The translations under genes were made by a program, and so were the position numbers. This document shows, one piece after another, positions 1 to 11,900 of a stretch of 64,000 bases of DNA. The stretch's first letter is position 1; the number at the start of each line of letters is the position of its first letter. This DNA comes from Henckelia pumila (lineage: Eukaryota; Streptophyta; Magnoliopsida; Lamiales; Gesneriaceae), in contig NW_027331831.1 in the NCBI RefSeq assembly GCF_033568475.1, positions 9,982,001 to 10,046,000 on the forward strand, written 5' to 3'. The notes under the pieces are model-generated. The model was not told the origin of the DNA. It did no database searches and saw nothing but the letters and a program-made list of their open reading frames with translations.

Positions 1-22
1 ATATATATATATATATATATAT
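1..22. repeat. AT dinucleotide microsatellite
   Basis: The window opens inside a run of alternating A and T; its left extent lies outside the window. Confidence 0.9.
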
Positions 23-669
23 GTGTATTCAAAAAACATAATGACCACCATATTAATTATTATATAAATCTTGATTAAAACAATAGAAAATGACATTCAT
101 TCGAAAGTCAATTTGATTTAGGACCCCCAATTTGTCAAATTTACTTGAAAGATGTATATAATAGTAAAATACAACAAATAATGAAATGCTACATGTAAAT
201 AAATAATTTTTTTTTACATTAACTTGATTTTTATCACAAAAGCTCTTATAAAATGATCTCACGGGTCAATTTAATGAGACAAATCTTTTATTTGGATCAC
301 TTAAAAAAAAAATATCTAAAGCCAATTTTCTCTTCAATCCCTAAAAAATTATAAGAATTTTCTTCATCCTAAATAGATAATGCCGCCACTTGGGCACCAC
401 CACTTCTTCTTCTTCTGGTTGAAAATGGCAACTTCTATTAAGAGGAAAATATGAATTTCATTATTTCCAACCAAAGTGCCTCTTGGGCACTTTTTTAAGC
501 ATTCATGATGAGACTATGAGTAGTGATTTTCTACTCCACGTCTGCTTTTTTTATCTGACATGTACATCAATTAACAATATTTTTCTATGGTTTAAACCGT
601 TTAATAATGAAATATTATTTTATATATATATTAAACTAGCATCATAATTATGAATTGCCTAAGTTTGCA

Positions 670-1021
670 TGAAGGTAAATGAATCGAAACCGCTTGAAAA
701 ATACTGAATTTGAGTTGAAATTGAATATGTTCGTATTTTTTTTAGTCGAAGTCAAACTCAAATTATATTATTTGATAGTTAGCGAATCTCAATATGTTAT
801 TGATATAGATAAATATATATTGAATAAATAGATCATTTCGAGCCTTCTGAATATTTATTTTCAAGCAATAATTTGAATAGCTCGTGAACTGATCAAACTC
901 GAACTAAAAATTCTAAAAATTTTCGAACTTGAAATCAGGTTCAAACTTAAGAATATCAATTTCGAGCTGACTTAAAACTTTAAAATTTTCAATCAAATTC
1001 GGCTCGTTCATTTACACCTTT
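670..1021. mobile_element. Possible hAT-like non-autonomous element
   Basis: The left end reads TGAAGGTAAATGAATCG and the right end, on the other strand, TAAAGGTGTAAATGAACG, a degenerate inverted repeat. The inside is rich in TCGAA/TTCGA motifs, as in other short hAT-type elements here. I could not find a matching 8-bp target duplication, so the borders are approximate. Confidence 0.4.
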
Positions 1022-2021
1022 AATTTTTTATAACTAGTATAGTATATACTATATATAATACTTTCGCAAAGAATTACGGGTTTCCTAAACTTGAGCTCTC
1101 CATGACTAATTGGGCCTATTGGGTAATTCGAAGAGACAGATATGTCTAAAGATCTAATTTAAAAGCCCATAAGCAAATATAGAACTCGGAGCCCAATTCA
1201 AGTCCACAAATCCCCATCCCCATCCCCATCCCCATCCCAACACGCACCCACCCACCCACCGGGGAAGCCTACCCCCTTCCCACCCCCACAGCGAACACTA
1301 GATTGAGCAAGGTCTTTGCTGTTCATTGGAGCTGCATCGATAATTTACCTGTATTGTCATAAATTCTGCCTCAAAGTATAGTTGATCGCTCATTTGGGTT
1401 CTATATTTTAAATGTAGTCTTTTCTGTATTGTGTCGATTCTGTGTTTTCTGCTGATTTTAGCGGTGTATTTTCCTTCTTTTATTGTTTTTGACAATGGGT
1501 TTTAATCATTTCGGAGTTATCCAACGGTTTCTTATTTTTGTTGGAATGAGGTATATGAAAATATTTGCTTGGATTATAGGAATTGTTGACTTCATGTATT
1601 GCTGAAAGTGCCTTTTATGCTCTCCTTTTTTATTTTTTCAGTCTACCGAAGGAGAAAAATTCAGATAGTCTATAGTATTGTAGTTTGGAAGTTTGTGGAC
1701 AAAATGGGTCGAAATGAGTGAAAAGATTCATTGATGAAGTGGGTAAATCCTGAATAGTTTTATGGATTGAGAACTTTTAGAATCCTTTAGGTACACGAAC
1801 TTTTATATATATGTTTTTGTCCCGTTTGAGATCATATACTAAAGGATTCTAGAAACAAGGTCATGTTGCCGAGTTCCAGCTGTTCCACAAGAGTGCAGTT
1901 CTGCTTAGTCCGAGAACGAGGCTGTGTTTTTTTATTCGTTCATTGTATGTATTTCTTAATTGTGTAATAATATTTTATTTATTTCAGAAGATCTAGGAAG
2001 TTGGAGGGAGGGAACTCTGTG
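1022..2021 (+). other. Upstream region of the RNase H1 gene
   Basis: No protein-coding exon is seen. A CCCCAT hexamer run lies at about 1210-1238 and a C-rich stretch runs to about 1290. The sequence then turns T-rich with a pyrimidine tract and AG at 1986-1987 just before the first coding exon. This suggests a 5' untranslated exon (about 1290-1490) joined by an intron to the exon holding the start codon; that is inference from composition only. Confidence 0.35.
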
Positions 2022-5000
2022 ATGGTCTGTTTGTTTCGTGCATACTCGACCTTAGCTGGCTGTTTTATAAAGAAGACCCCATGTTTCGGATATATTTCTC
2101 CATCACAGAAAACATTCTTCCCATATTCAGGTTTTAGAACAAGAAAACTGGAATTGCTGTTGACAGCAGTTAGGGTTCAGTCCTATACGACAAAAGAGGC
2201 CGGCGAAGGCAATTCTCGTAAGCGAAAAGTTGTTCGTAAACCGCGAATGAAGGACGACAAGGAAGCATTTTTTGTAGTTCGTAAAGGCGATCTTGTGGGC
2301 GTCTACAAAAGCCTAAGTGATTGTCAGGCTCAAGTTGGAACTTCCGTAATCACTTGTTCCCTGTATATATGATGTGAAAATTTCGTTTAGTATCCTTTCA
2401 GTAGGACCATATGATCTTTGTTGATTCAGGCATTCAGATGTTTCAAGTTCCTCACATCTAATTTTCTAAGTCAAGTAGTTCCCAAATGGTTACTTCCTCC
2501 TTTTCTTTTGATTCCCTTCCTTTCCCCTTAATGTTGTTTAATAACTTTCATGATTATGGCTGTATAGATTTCATTCTCCCTGCTAAAATTCATCTGATTG
2601 GCTAAAACTAGAATGTAAACTCAAAATAGGTCAATATGTCTTGTTTGTTCAAATGTCTATCGTGAATCGGATATTCCAAATGTTATGGAATGATACAATT
2701 AATCTCATACATATCACTCGTTTCCGTACCAATTCTATGACAAAACTAATACTGTATTATGTAATGTGAACTAATAAACTGACTAGCCTCTTTTTCTTAT
2801 TATTTTTCTGGTAGATATGTGATCCACCTGTTAGTGTGTACAAAGGCCACTCCATGCCCAAGGACACAGAGAAGTATCTTCTCTCTTGTGGGCTTAAAAA
2901 TGCTCTTTATTCCATCAGAGCTTCTGATCTTACTCAAGATCTTTTTGGCACCCTTGTTCAGTGCGCTCCTCAGGTTAGATGATCTGCACATATTTGTTAT
3001 AAATTTTATTTAGATTACTTTATCCAATTATCGTGTACTCGCTCATCGACCGAAAGGTGTGAAAATGGTTCTAGCATGTGGTTGAATTTTTATTTTATCC
3101 ATTCTGGGTCATATTTGGTTTTATGGTCCATATAGTGCTGTCATGCGATGTTCCTTCTCACAGCTGTAATGGTGCTTAAATAAGTTGGCCAGTTCGGTAA
3201 TGGAAAGTTATAATATTCCAGGTTGAAGGAAAATAAATCTCCTCCCTGATTATAAATAATACCTAGCTATAAATTGTATATAAACTTTTTTGGTTCACTT
3301 ATCTATATTGCTGGGTCTTCTTTAAAAAAAGTCATATTCTTTTCCTGAAGCTGAAGGTGGATTCAATAATAAGAAATTCAATTCTAGCAATTTTTTTCTA
3401 TAATTACGTTGTGAGACAAGCCAGCAACCTTTTACATGCTATGCATCCTCGATGTGTATAGCAGCAATAATTTCTCTGATTGTAGTAACAAAAAAAAAAT
3501 TTGTTGAGTTAGAAGAACCCAATTTTCGTGGCAGCTTTCTTCTTCAAGAGGTGAAACATCTAGTGATCCCGGGACGAAGAAGAGGCCACAAGAAGCTTTA
3601 TGGTCGGATTATGGGGTGAGATTTGATATTTTCGATTTCAATTTTTGGTCAATGAACTAACTTCCTGCAGCATAGTTTCTTATATACTACAAAATAATTT
3701 ATGGTGTAATCACTAATGAGGTATGTAAAATATGAAGACTGTCTCCTTGAACTTTATGAACCATAAATTCCCATTGATGAGACAATGAGTGAAAAACTGT
3801 GCGATGAATGGGAGAAAACATCATGTCAATCCATTTAAATATGGCGTGCAACAAGTGAATATTTGCAAATGGCTCCTGACACGAACAATATGGAGAAATT
3901 TATTGGCTATTATTCTTTTTCCATTCCTCATTATTTAGAATGCCAAATCAAATGACTGGGAAGTTGAGTTAGGAGATTGATGTTCTGTAAAATATCTTTA
4001 CATTTTATGAAGTTCTGAGATCTTATTTTGTGTTTTTGTTGTCGACCCCGTGCAATTTGTTCTATTTGTTTGAAGACTCATCAAAGTCAAAATAAACGCA
4101 CCATGATTTTGAACTGTTTGTGTTTATAATAAAGAAGACTGTGTTTGGATTAATAAAGTGGGCATATTTTATTAATGGCATATCATATATTTCAGGAGGT
4201 TGCAGGTTCAACATTGACCTCAAATGATGCCTTACAAAAGCATTTCAAGTTAGATTCTAATGGAGGCGACCAGAATCAATCCGTTTGTGTGAGTGGCTCT
4301 TGATTGTGCTGATTGTTACAAATATCTTTTTTTTTACTAGGTAAAAGGCGGAAATATTTGTGTGAAGCCAGCCCACGTATTGAAACTATCACATGTCTCT
4401 GAATCTATGGCTAAGGCAAAATTTTGCTAAACCCCATTCCATGCAATAAATATCTGACTTTGTAATCCCTGACAGCAATCTTGTACTCTTGAATTTGACG
4501 GTGCTTCGAAAGGAAATCCTGGCCAAGCGGGGGCTGGAGCTGTACTGCGGTCGGATGATGGAAGTTTGGTGAGCTTAGCTAGTTTTTGAAATATTTGCAT
4601 CTTTTTTTGCTACTGTCAGAACTATATCTGACATTTTTCACATCTTAGATTTGTCGATTGCGTGAAGGCTTAGGTGTAGCCACCAATAATTCTGCAGAAT
4701 ATCGTGCCTTTATATTAGGGATGAAATATGCACTAGGAAAAGGCTTTACAAGTGTTAAAGTCCGAGGGGATTCCAAACTTGTTTGCATGCAGGTATGCAG
4801 GTCCTCTTTTGGTTATATCCATGTCTGGTGATGTTAATGGCTTATTCCCTTTGTTAATGCTGCACATGAAACAATGGTTTCTTTAACAGGTCAAGGGTCT
4901 ATGGAAGGTTAAAAACCAAAGCATCTCCTGCTTGTTTGAAGAAGCAAAGAAATTGAAGGATAGGTTTCTTTCCTTCCAAATCATTCATGTTCTGAGGGTA

Positions 5001-5565
5001 AGTAAGTCATCTCGTTACCGAAACTTTGTGCCCATAAAATGTCACTCACGGGGGCGACTAAATCGTATTCACTCCCTTAATAATAAAAATTCACTCTTCG
5101 CCTCGATGTTTTTGGTCTGCCCCCAGTAACTCAAAAGTAATATATCATATATGCCTGTCTTGATCAGTCCTCCATAGAACGCCTCTGTTTATCTGAACTA
5201 TCGTCTTTTGCCTCATTATTTTTTCTGGAAAAATTACAACTCTCTTATGGTTGTGTACCCAATTACACGACATCCCCCAAAAACTGCGACTACATCTGCA
5301 TTGACTAAAATATATACCAAAATGTTAACATTCTCTGTAAGGGGAAGCTAATATGTACATTAACATGCGTTTTTTTTATCTTCCAAAAGGACTTGAACTC
5401 AGAGGCCGATGCTCAGGCTAACTTGGCTGTTGAACTTGCTGGTAAGAGAAGTCTCTCATTCTATGAATGCAAACTTTATTCAGTCATTATAGTCACATTA
5501 TATTTGTTAAATCTCTACATACACCACTTGCAGAGGGACAAATTCAAGAGGAGATTGATAAATAG
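2022..5565 (+). CDS. RNase H1 with N-terminal viroplasmin-type domain, probably organelle-targeted
   Basis: Ribonuclease HI, which cuts the RNA strand of RNA-DNA hybrids. Nine exons fit GT-AG rules and stay in phase: 2022-2345, 2815-2973, 3535-3615, 4196-4288, 4476-4568, 4649-4792, 4890-4997, 5390-5441 and 5534-5565, giving 361 residues. Residues 1-75 are basic and hydroxylated with few acids, like a mitochondrial or plastid presequence. Residues about 82-128 match the viroplasmin-type hybrid-binding domain (AFFVVRKGDLVGVYKS, then SVYKGHSM). Residues 220-355 are the RNase H fold with all four catalytic acids visible: D227 in LEFDGASKGNPG, E267 in NNSAEYRA, D291 in RGDSKL and D341 in SEADAQAN. 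I chose the ATG at 2022 because the frame upstream opens only with non-ATG codons. Intact introns and catalytic residues mark it as a host gene, not a retroelement RNase H. Organelle location is inferred. Confidence 0.92.
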
Positions 5566-6286
5566 CTAGGAAGAACGTTGGCTTTCTATTTTGAGGTTTT
5601 ATTTTTTTATGTCGATTAGATCATACTAACGAATCACCGGACGATACTGCACGTTTGAGTTCGCTTTATAGATCGTAGCAAAAAGGTGGATTGATTTTGA
5701 TGGTTGAGTTGGTTGAGTCTCAAGACGAGGAGACTATGAAATATGAGATGCCAAGATGACCGAATTTGAATGGTTTTTATTTTCTTGACGTGCTGATGTT
5801 GATTATTCAAATGTGTTTGTGAATTCTATTTCTTTCTCTGCTATGAGTTTTCTTCTAAAAATGTGTGTTGTTTGGCTACAAAGCTGTTTTAAGAGAAATT
5901 TTTTTAGAATTTAGAATTTCTGATTTCTGGGGTTTCTATTTCTGCTTCTTTTTATTAAAAAATAAAAATAAAAACAAAAATATTTGTCATTCTTTATTAA
6001 TTTATTTAAACATTTTTTTAACTAAAATAACTTTAGTACACAAAGTCACCTGAAGATTGTACTGAAAAAATCCCAAATTAAATTCAGAATAAATTTGAGA
6101 TTTATCTTGTGCGCTTTTAAGATGTTTGTTTCAATCGAACCATGTTCAGTATTTTGGCGATTGAATCTTGAATTTTATTTTTTCTTTACCAAAAACATCC
6201 TTTGAAGAACAAATACGAATAGGATCCAAATGGCAGAAACAACTCTCAACTCCTCACCAGATTCTGCAAAGTATACAAAGATTGTA
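5566..6286. other. Shared 3' region between convergent genes
   Basis: The RNase H1 gene and PRIN2 point toward each other across about 720 bases. The interval is T-rich and holds likely 3' untranslated sequence of both. No further gene or repeat was recognised. Confidence 0.5.
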
Positions 6287-7054
6287 TCATGTAGTCCACT
6301 CTTTCCAATCCTCGTCGACGTGATCTTGAGCCCATTTTACGGCGGCTCGAGCGGCCTGAGGTCCTCCAGGTAAACCTCTCTCATTCAAAGTGTCGGCCAT
6401 GTCGATGAAAGGAATCACCAATAGAGTTCCTGGACCACCGTATTCTGAGTGCAAGAAATCACTGAGTATCTGTTCAAAAATCTTGGGGTTTTAGTATGAA
6501 TGAATGTTGAAGAAGGAAAGATAAAAGCATCAGTACATTTATTTCAGCATTTTGGCAAACACCATGTCTACACATTCAGCTAATAAAGAGAAACATCACA
6601 ATAATCCAAAAAAACGTAGGAAACAGCGAAAGAAATACCTGAGTACAGATTCCGACAACTTCTTCCACTGAATCCCCGAACATATCTTCTTTCTTGGATA
6701 GCTTCTTAATCAAATGAGTCCTGAACTTCTCGGTCTCCTGAGACCAAAACATATCCTTTATTATAAGCAAACTGAAAACAGTCATTTCAAGCACAAGAGT
6801 AAGAAGAAAAGCTGTACAGAATCAGCAAATTCTGGGATGGGGTCTGGGAACTTGTACTCCTTCTCGGCCCGGCAAATGAAGTTGTCCCTTCTTTTGAAAC
6901 CAATTACAGAAGAATGAACATGAAGGAGAGGAGTACTCTTGGGTTTACTTAGAAAAGAGGGAATTGGATTCGAGGGAACAATATTTGAAGAAGCATAAGA
7001 AGAAGAAGAAGAATTGTGAAGGATTGATGTTGCAGTAGATATGGAGGAAGCCAT
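6287..7054 (-). CDS. PRIN2: PRIN2, plastid redox insensitive 2, chloroplast
   Basis: Small plastid nucleoid protein that in Arabidopsis supports transcription by the plastid-encoded RNA polymerase and plastid-to-nucleus redox signalling. Three exons: 6818-7054, 6639-6737 and 6287-6469, all phase 0, giving 172 residues. The first ~60 residues are Ser-rich with few acids (chloroplast transit peptide), then comes the conserved core: EKEYKFPDPIPEFA, ETEKFR, LSKKEDMFGDSVEEVVGIC, SEYGGPGTLLVIPFIDMAD and, near the end, PGGPQAARAA and KWAQDHVD. The cysteine in VVGIC sits where the family has its redox-active cysteine; that role is taken from the family. A TATA-like box lies on the minus strand at 7098-7104, close to the start codon. 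No damage seen. Confidence 0.93.
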
Positions 7055-7097
7055 GTCTATCGTGCGTCTCAGTTTCGGTAATCTATTTTTGTGAAGC

Positions 7098-7104
7098 TTT
7101 TATA
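7098..7104 (-). promoter_or_regulatory. Putative TATA box of PRIN2
   Basis: The minus strand reads CCCCTTTATAAAAGC, about 45 bases upstream of the PRIN2 start codon. It would imply a very short 5' leader, so it is only a candidate. Confidence 0.45.
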
Positions 7105-8334
7105 AAGGGGCTTCATTTTCTTTTTGGATTAAGCCCGTGAAATTTTGGGCTTCTGGCCCATTAATGTTTTCGACATATATTTTCGAGAAAAGAAGGAATA
7201 AAGAAATGGAGCTGATATTTATACACGAGGGAGTATACATTAATTAAAAAATAAATAAATAATTCCTATGAGACGATCTATCAATTAATTTTATAAGATA
7301 GATCTCCAATCCAATTGATTAAAGAAAAAAAGTTACTTTTTATGTCTAAAAAATATTATTTTTCATTGTAAATACGAAACTACTCATTTCACGGATAAAT
7401 TAGTAATTAATAAAATACATATTGGATAATAAATAAAAAAGAGGTTAAAAGAAACCGATTATATAGTTTTTCTTTTTTTTCACCTAGATTTTAAAAAAAT
7501 ATTTGGGGAAACCAAATTATGTATAAAATTTCTATTTTATCCTTGTTTAATGCATTCAAAAAATAGTTGCACAATTTCCAAGATATAGTTAATAAGAGTA
7601 TATTAGAAAAGGAGTGTAAAAAACTATTACTAAATATGATGTATGTCTATATATTTATGACAAACTAAAGAAAAAATGTGACCTATTTAATCGAAACGGA
7701 TGAAGTATAAGCTAAGACATGCACAATGTGAGGAGTTGGTGTAGTGAAGCTGATAAATTGATCGCATGATGACTTTGCGTTGAAAATTTCATTGTATTTT
7801 TCTACGAGAGTGTAGTGATGTTGCATTGATTATGTTGAAATATTATTTTTAAAATTCTATTCAATTATTTTTTTAAAAAAATAATAAAATACACATAAAT
7901 ATAACAAATTTATAATACACATTATTAAATTTTAAAATTACACATAATTTTAAAAGCATAACATAAGTCTGGAAAAAAAAACACAAAAAAAGCACGTAAA
8001 AATCATTTTGTATTTTATACTAAATACACAAATAAAAAAAAGACACATAAAAAGTTAAAAACACACATGATTTTATAATACTGATTATTATTATTATTAT
8101 TATTATTATTTATTTTTTTAAAATTTATTTTTATAAAAATAATTTTTAAAAAATTAAAGAATAGTTGAGATGAAACCATTGATTTCAAACATTCAATAAT
8201 CTCAACCCTTCTTTTTTCTTTTTTTCTTTTACAAAATAAAAACAATAATAAAAAAAGATTAGTGGCTTCATAGCACAAAAGATCTATGCGTGGAGCCCAT
8301 CACATCCTCGCACACATATAACATCCGCATGCAG
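7105..8334. other. AT-rich intergenic region
   Basis: Between PRIN2 and the 3' side of the polymerase lambda gene. It holds a degenerate copy of a dispersed motif (GAGACGATCTATC...) near 7270-7400, A/T-rich low-complexity sequence, and an ATT trinucleotide run at about 8085-8110. No gene recognised. Confidence 0.5.
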
Positions 8335-8718
8335 ATCCTTGCCTCTTGAACGAGAGGAATTGGGCCGAGAAAGTTGGGCTTCCTCGCCCCTTGTATTTGC
8401 TCTAAGAATTGCAATGAAAACAAGTATGATTTGATCTTCTTTTAGTTCCAAGTCGATCTAAACCTATATAGACACGCAATTTTACCTATATAGACACAAT
8501 TTTTATAATAGAAAAACATGTGTCATACATTCGCGTGCGAAATCCTTGCCTCTTGAAGGAGTGAGGAATTGGGCCTAGAAAGTTGGGCTTCCTCGCCCCT
8601 TGTATTTGCTCTAAGAATTGAGATGGAAGAAGGTATGATTCGATCTTCTTTTAGTTCCAAGTCGATCTAAACCTATATAGACACAATTTTTTATAATAGA
8701 AAAACATGTGCCATATAT
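8335..8718. repeat. Imperfect tandem duplication, unit about 200 bp
   Basis: Two similar copies start with ATCCTTGCCTCTTGAA at 8335 and 8542. Both run through GTTGGGCTTCCTCGCCCC and CCAAGTCGATCTAAACC and end near AAAAACATGTG(T/C)CATA. The first copy carries a short internal duplication of CCTATATAGACAC. The function is unknown; it lies downstream of the polymerase lambda gene. Confidence 0.85.
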
Positions 8719-8956
8719 TAGTCCCCTCGAGAAGCCTGATGTCCAAAAGGCCAAGAACATGAAATTCACGTTCATGTATGCAGTCACGTAATTACACTAA
8801 CGTTTGGTTGGACTCGAGGCTACTTGGTCTTGCATAATTTACATGTACATCCACTTGGTTCCAAAGACGCACCAAAAAAGTTAAAAGAGCAGCAGCACTA
8901 CAGCTTGGATATGGTCCGTGGATTGTGTTAAGCTTCAACATCAGGCTATCTACTTC

Positions 8957-11900
8957 TCATAGATTCCTTTGGTTGGGTTCGAGCCATGGGAATTCAAGGA
9001 AATCAAACACCTGTTTTTCAGTTGCAAACTTTAAGCTTGCACTACCTTTGCTCCCCTGCAGGGGATTTCGTATCAGAATGTGTATAGTAAAAATGCCCGA
9101 ACGAATTGTAAAAGATGGAGCTACGGCACCACCCAGCTACACCTACAGTTTATCTAGTTCATACCCGTTTGCCACCTGAACTTTGAGTCGCTGGAAACAG
9201 ACCAGTGTCATCAAGTCTGAATCCCTTTGTTTCCGCCAATAATCTCAGCCTGGATTAAAAAAACCAAGGGATTCAAAATAGAGAGTGAGAGACCACAAAA
9301 GAGGAGAGTTGGGCCAAAATTTTGAAATGCACTATACACCTTCAGGCTTCAGTGAGTGCATAGAAAAAAGAAACATTTAAAAAAGGAAAAGATAAATACA
9401 ACCATACTTTCCAAATGAGAAAAACATCACATTTTTATTATTTAGCATAACTTCTTGTAAACAAATGAGCACACCTCCTGTTGAGAACATCATTCCCTGT
9501 CCATGCTATTAAACCAAATGCATAAATCTCTCTGGGAAATACCTACATGAAAGGATAGCTACTTTAGAGCAAATTCACAAGATCCTTGTAATAACATCGT
9601 CGAGCACCTACACCACTGTGATTACCTATTCTTTCACATGGAACACAATTCAAAAAAAAAAAAATTTGATAGGAAACAAAGAACACTATTCAAAATTCAT
9701 GCAGTGTGTTACGTATATCACACCCATTTGTGTGCATACCGGAACATTTAGCTCACCCTGTTTTATGGGGCTCTATCCACTTTGCCATGACCATTGACAA
9801 TATGAAAGGCCAATGCATTCAGTTATTTGTGATTAAGAAGTGTGAGACCCTAGTTGGACAAAAGGAGTATGTAAATGCATTAAGACGTGAAAAAGGATTA
9901 CAATGGAAGAACCTTGAGATCTATGCGATGTCGCAACTCTCGACCTGGATAAGTGCAGAGACCAAAATATGTGTCCACTCCAGAGTCAGTACCCTGTGCC
10001 AAGATATCATACAACATGGAAGTCAAATGAGTAGGGTATAACAGATTAACAACCCAGTCACACAAGCTCAATTTCAAAGCTGCAGGGCGTATGAAAACAA
10101 AAACAACAACAATCTTCAAATTTTAAAACAGTTCAACAGCTGATGCAACTAGAGAAAATCACAACGTAGTTTCAGCCCAGCCTCGTTGTTTAGACGAAAT
10201 GAACCATATCCTACACATCGATATGAATTGAAATGGTAAGTACTCTTGTTTGGTACAACTAAGAAAAGTGAGATTCACTAGAATTACAAATTTCATTTGC
10301 TCACATAAAAATAATGGTACTAAGGAAAAGAGAAACAGGCACGGTCTGTTATCTATACTTTGGCAAATACATAGACAATAAAATGCAAAGGAAAAGTATT
10401 GATCATTACCTCCTCACTATGAACACTAAATACAAGATCTTCTCTTAAGAAATTTATGTCCTTGAGGCGCCTCACAAATTTTGGAAGAAGGCCAATATGA
10501 CTGGACAGGAGAAAAGGGTCAGCTTTCTAATAAACAAGTTCTCCAGATCTCAAGGTAGCCTATAATCATATCAATATTTTAAATCGTATGGAAATATAAA
10601 AGAGAGTGCTTTCCACTTTCTCCAAAATCTGGAGTAGATATTTTATTGAACAAAGTACAACAGAAAGCTTGGGCAACTTAGTCCCATGCCAAAAGTAAAT
10701 GAAAGGAAACTGAACTATGCAAACAAGTATTCAAATGAAAATCATACCTTTTTCCATCAGGATGAGTAATAATAATGTCCAAATCCCCACAAGTGGCCTT
10801 CCCACGTCTATATGATCCTCCACAGACAATCTTTGCCTGCAGTGGTCTACCATCAAAAAGGTGCTTTCACACTTCTTCCCTTGGTAACCAGGGTCAGTAC
10901 ACAAGTAAATAACCCATATAGTTGATGTATATAAGGGCTTTGCTTCAAATAATTATCTGATAGCCAAACTTAAGAACAGCTATTGGGTAAAACTAAGGTA
11001 TGATTGTTGTATACAGGAGAAGAAGTAACAAAAAATCTCTAAATTGTCACATCTTTCCCACTGAATACAGAGATCTACAGGTAGTCATCTCATCTAAATG
11101 ACCAGTAGCGATTCCAGACAATTGATAAATTATCCATTTTAAGTTCTAATGACAGGTTCTCCATTTACCCCATTAAAAAGTGCACCAACTTAAAGGAAAA
11201 AAATATAGAAAAAGGGAAACAAGTTCTAACCCCAGGTGAAATCTCTTCTCCAACTTTTTGCAGAAGATTTTCCATTTCTTGAACCTATTATTTTTTACAG
11301 GTTAAGACAGGGTATTAAAATCTGTCTCGCAAATTTTAAAGTACCGACCACAAGATCTAATTAACAACCACCACGGCTCACCTCATGACGAGGAATTCTA
11401 GTCTTGATGTCATCAAAGTATTTTAAACCTATCATCTGGGAATTTGTTAGTGAATCCTCGTTCCTCAAGTCATCCAGGGTCCTGTGTCCTTTCTCGTAAA
11501 GTTTACTTGCCGTAGTAGGTCCGATGCCCCATACTTCTCCGAATAAGCTGATTGTACGAACCTGAGAAAATTAACAAAATATGGTAATAAAACCTTTATT
11601 CTCTTTGTTTATTGATTGAACCACAAACTTCCAGCTTGTGATGATTATATCCTATATCACACATTTTTTATTTTTATTTTTATTATTATTTTTTGAGTTG
11701 GGGGAGGGGATTGTCACAATTGAGTCTCGAACTCGAGACCTCGTCCCATATTAGGGACCTTGGTGCCATATGAGCTACACGTCACTTTGTTACAATCTTT
11801 CATGACAAATATGGAGGAAGAAACAATTACCTGCAACCATCATCTAGTTTTATCAAGAAGATCAAGAATCCAAGGATCACAAGGCCAGAATTAAATTAAA

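Noticed and set aside
2815-5565. RNase H motifs as part of a retroelement
   Set aside because: The frame is split by eight well-formed introns, keeps all four catalytic acids and has a presequence, so it is a host gene.
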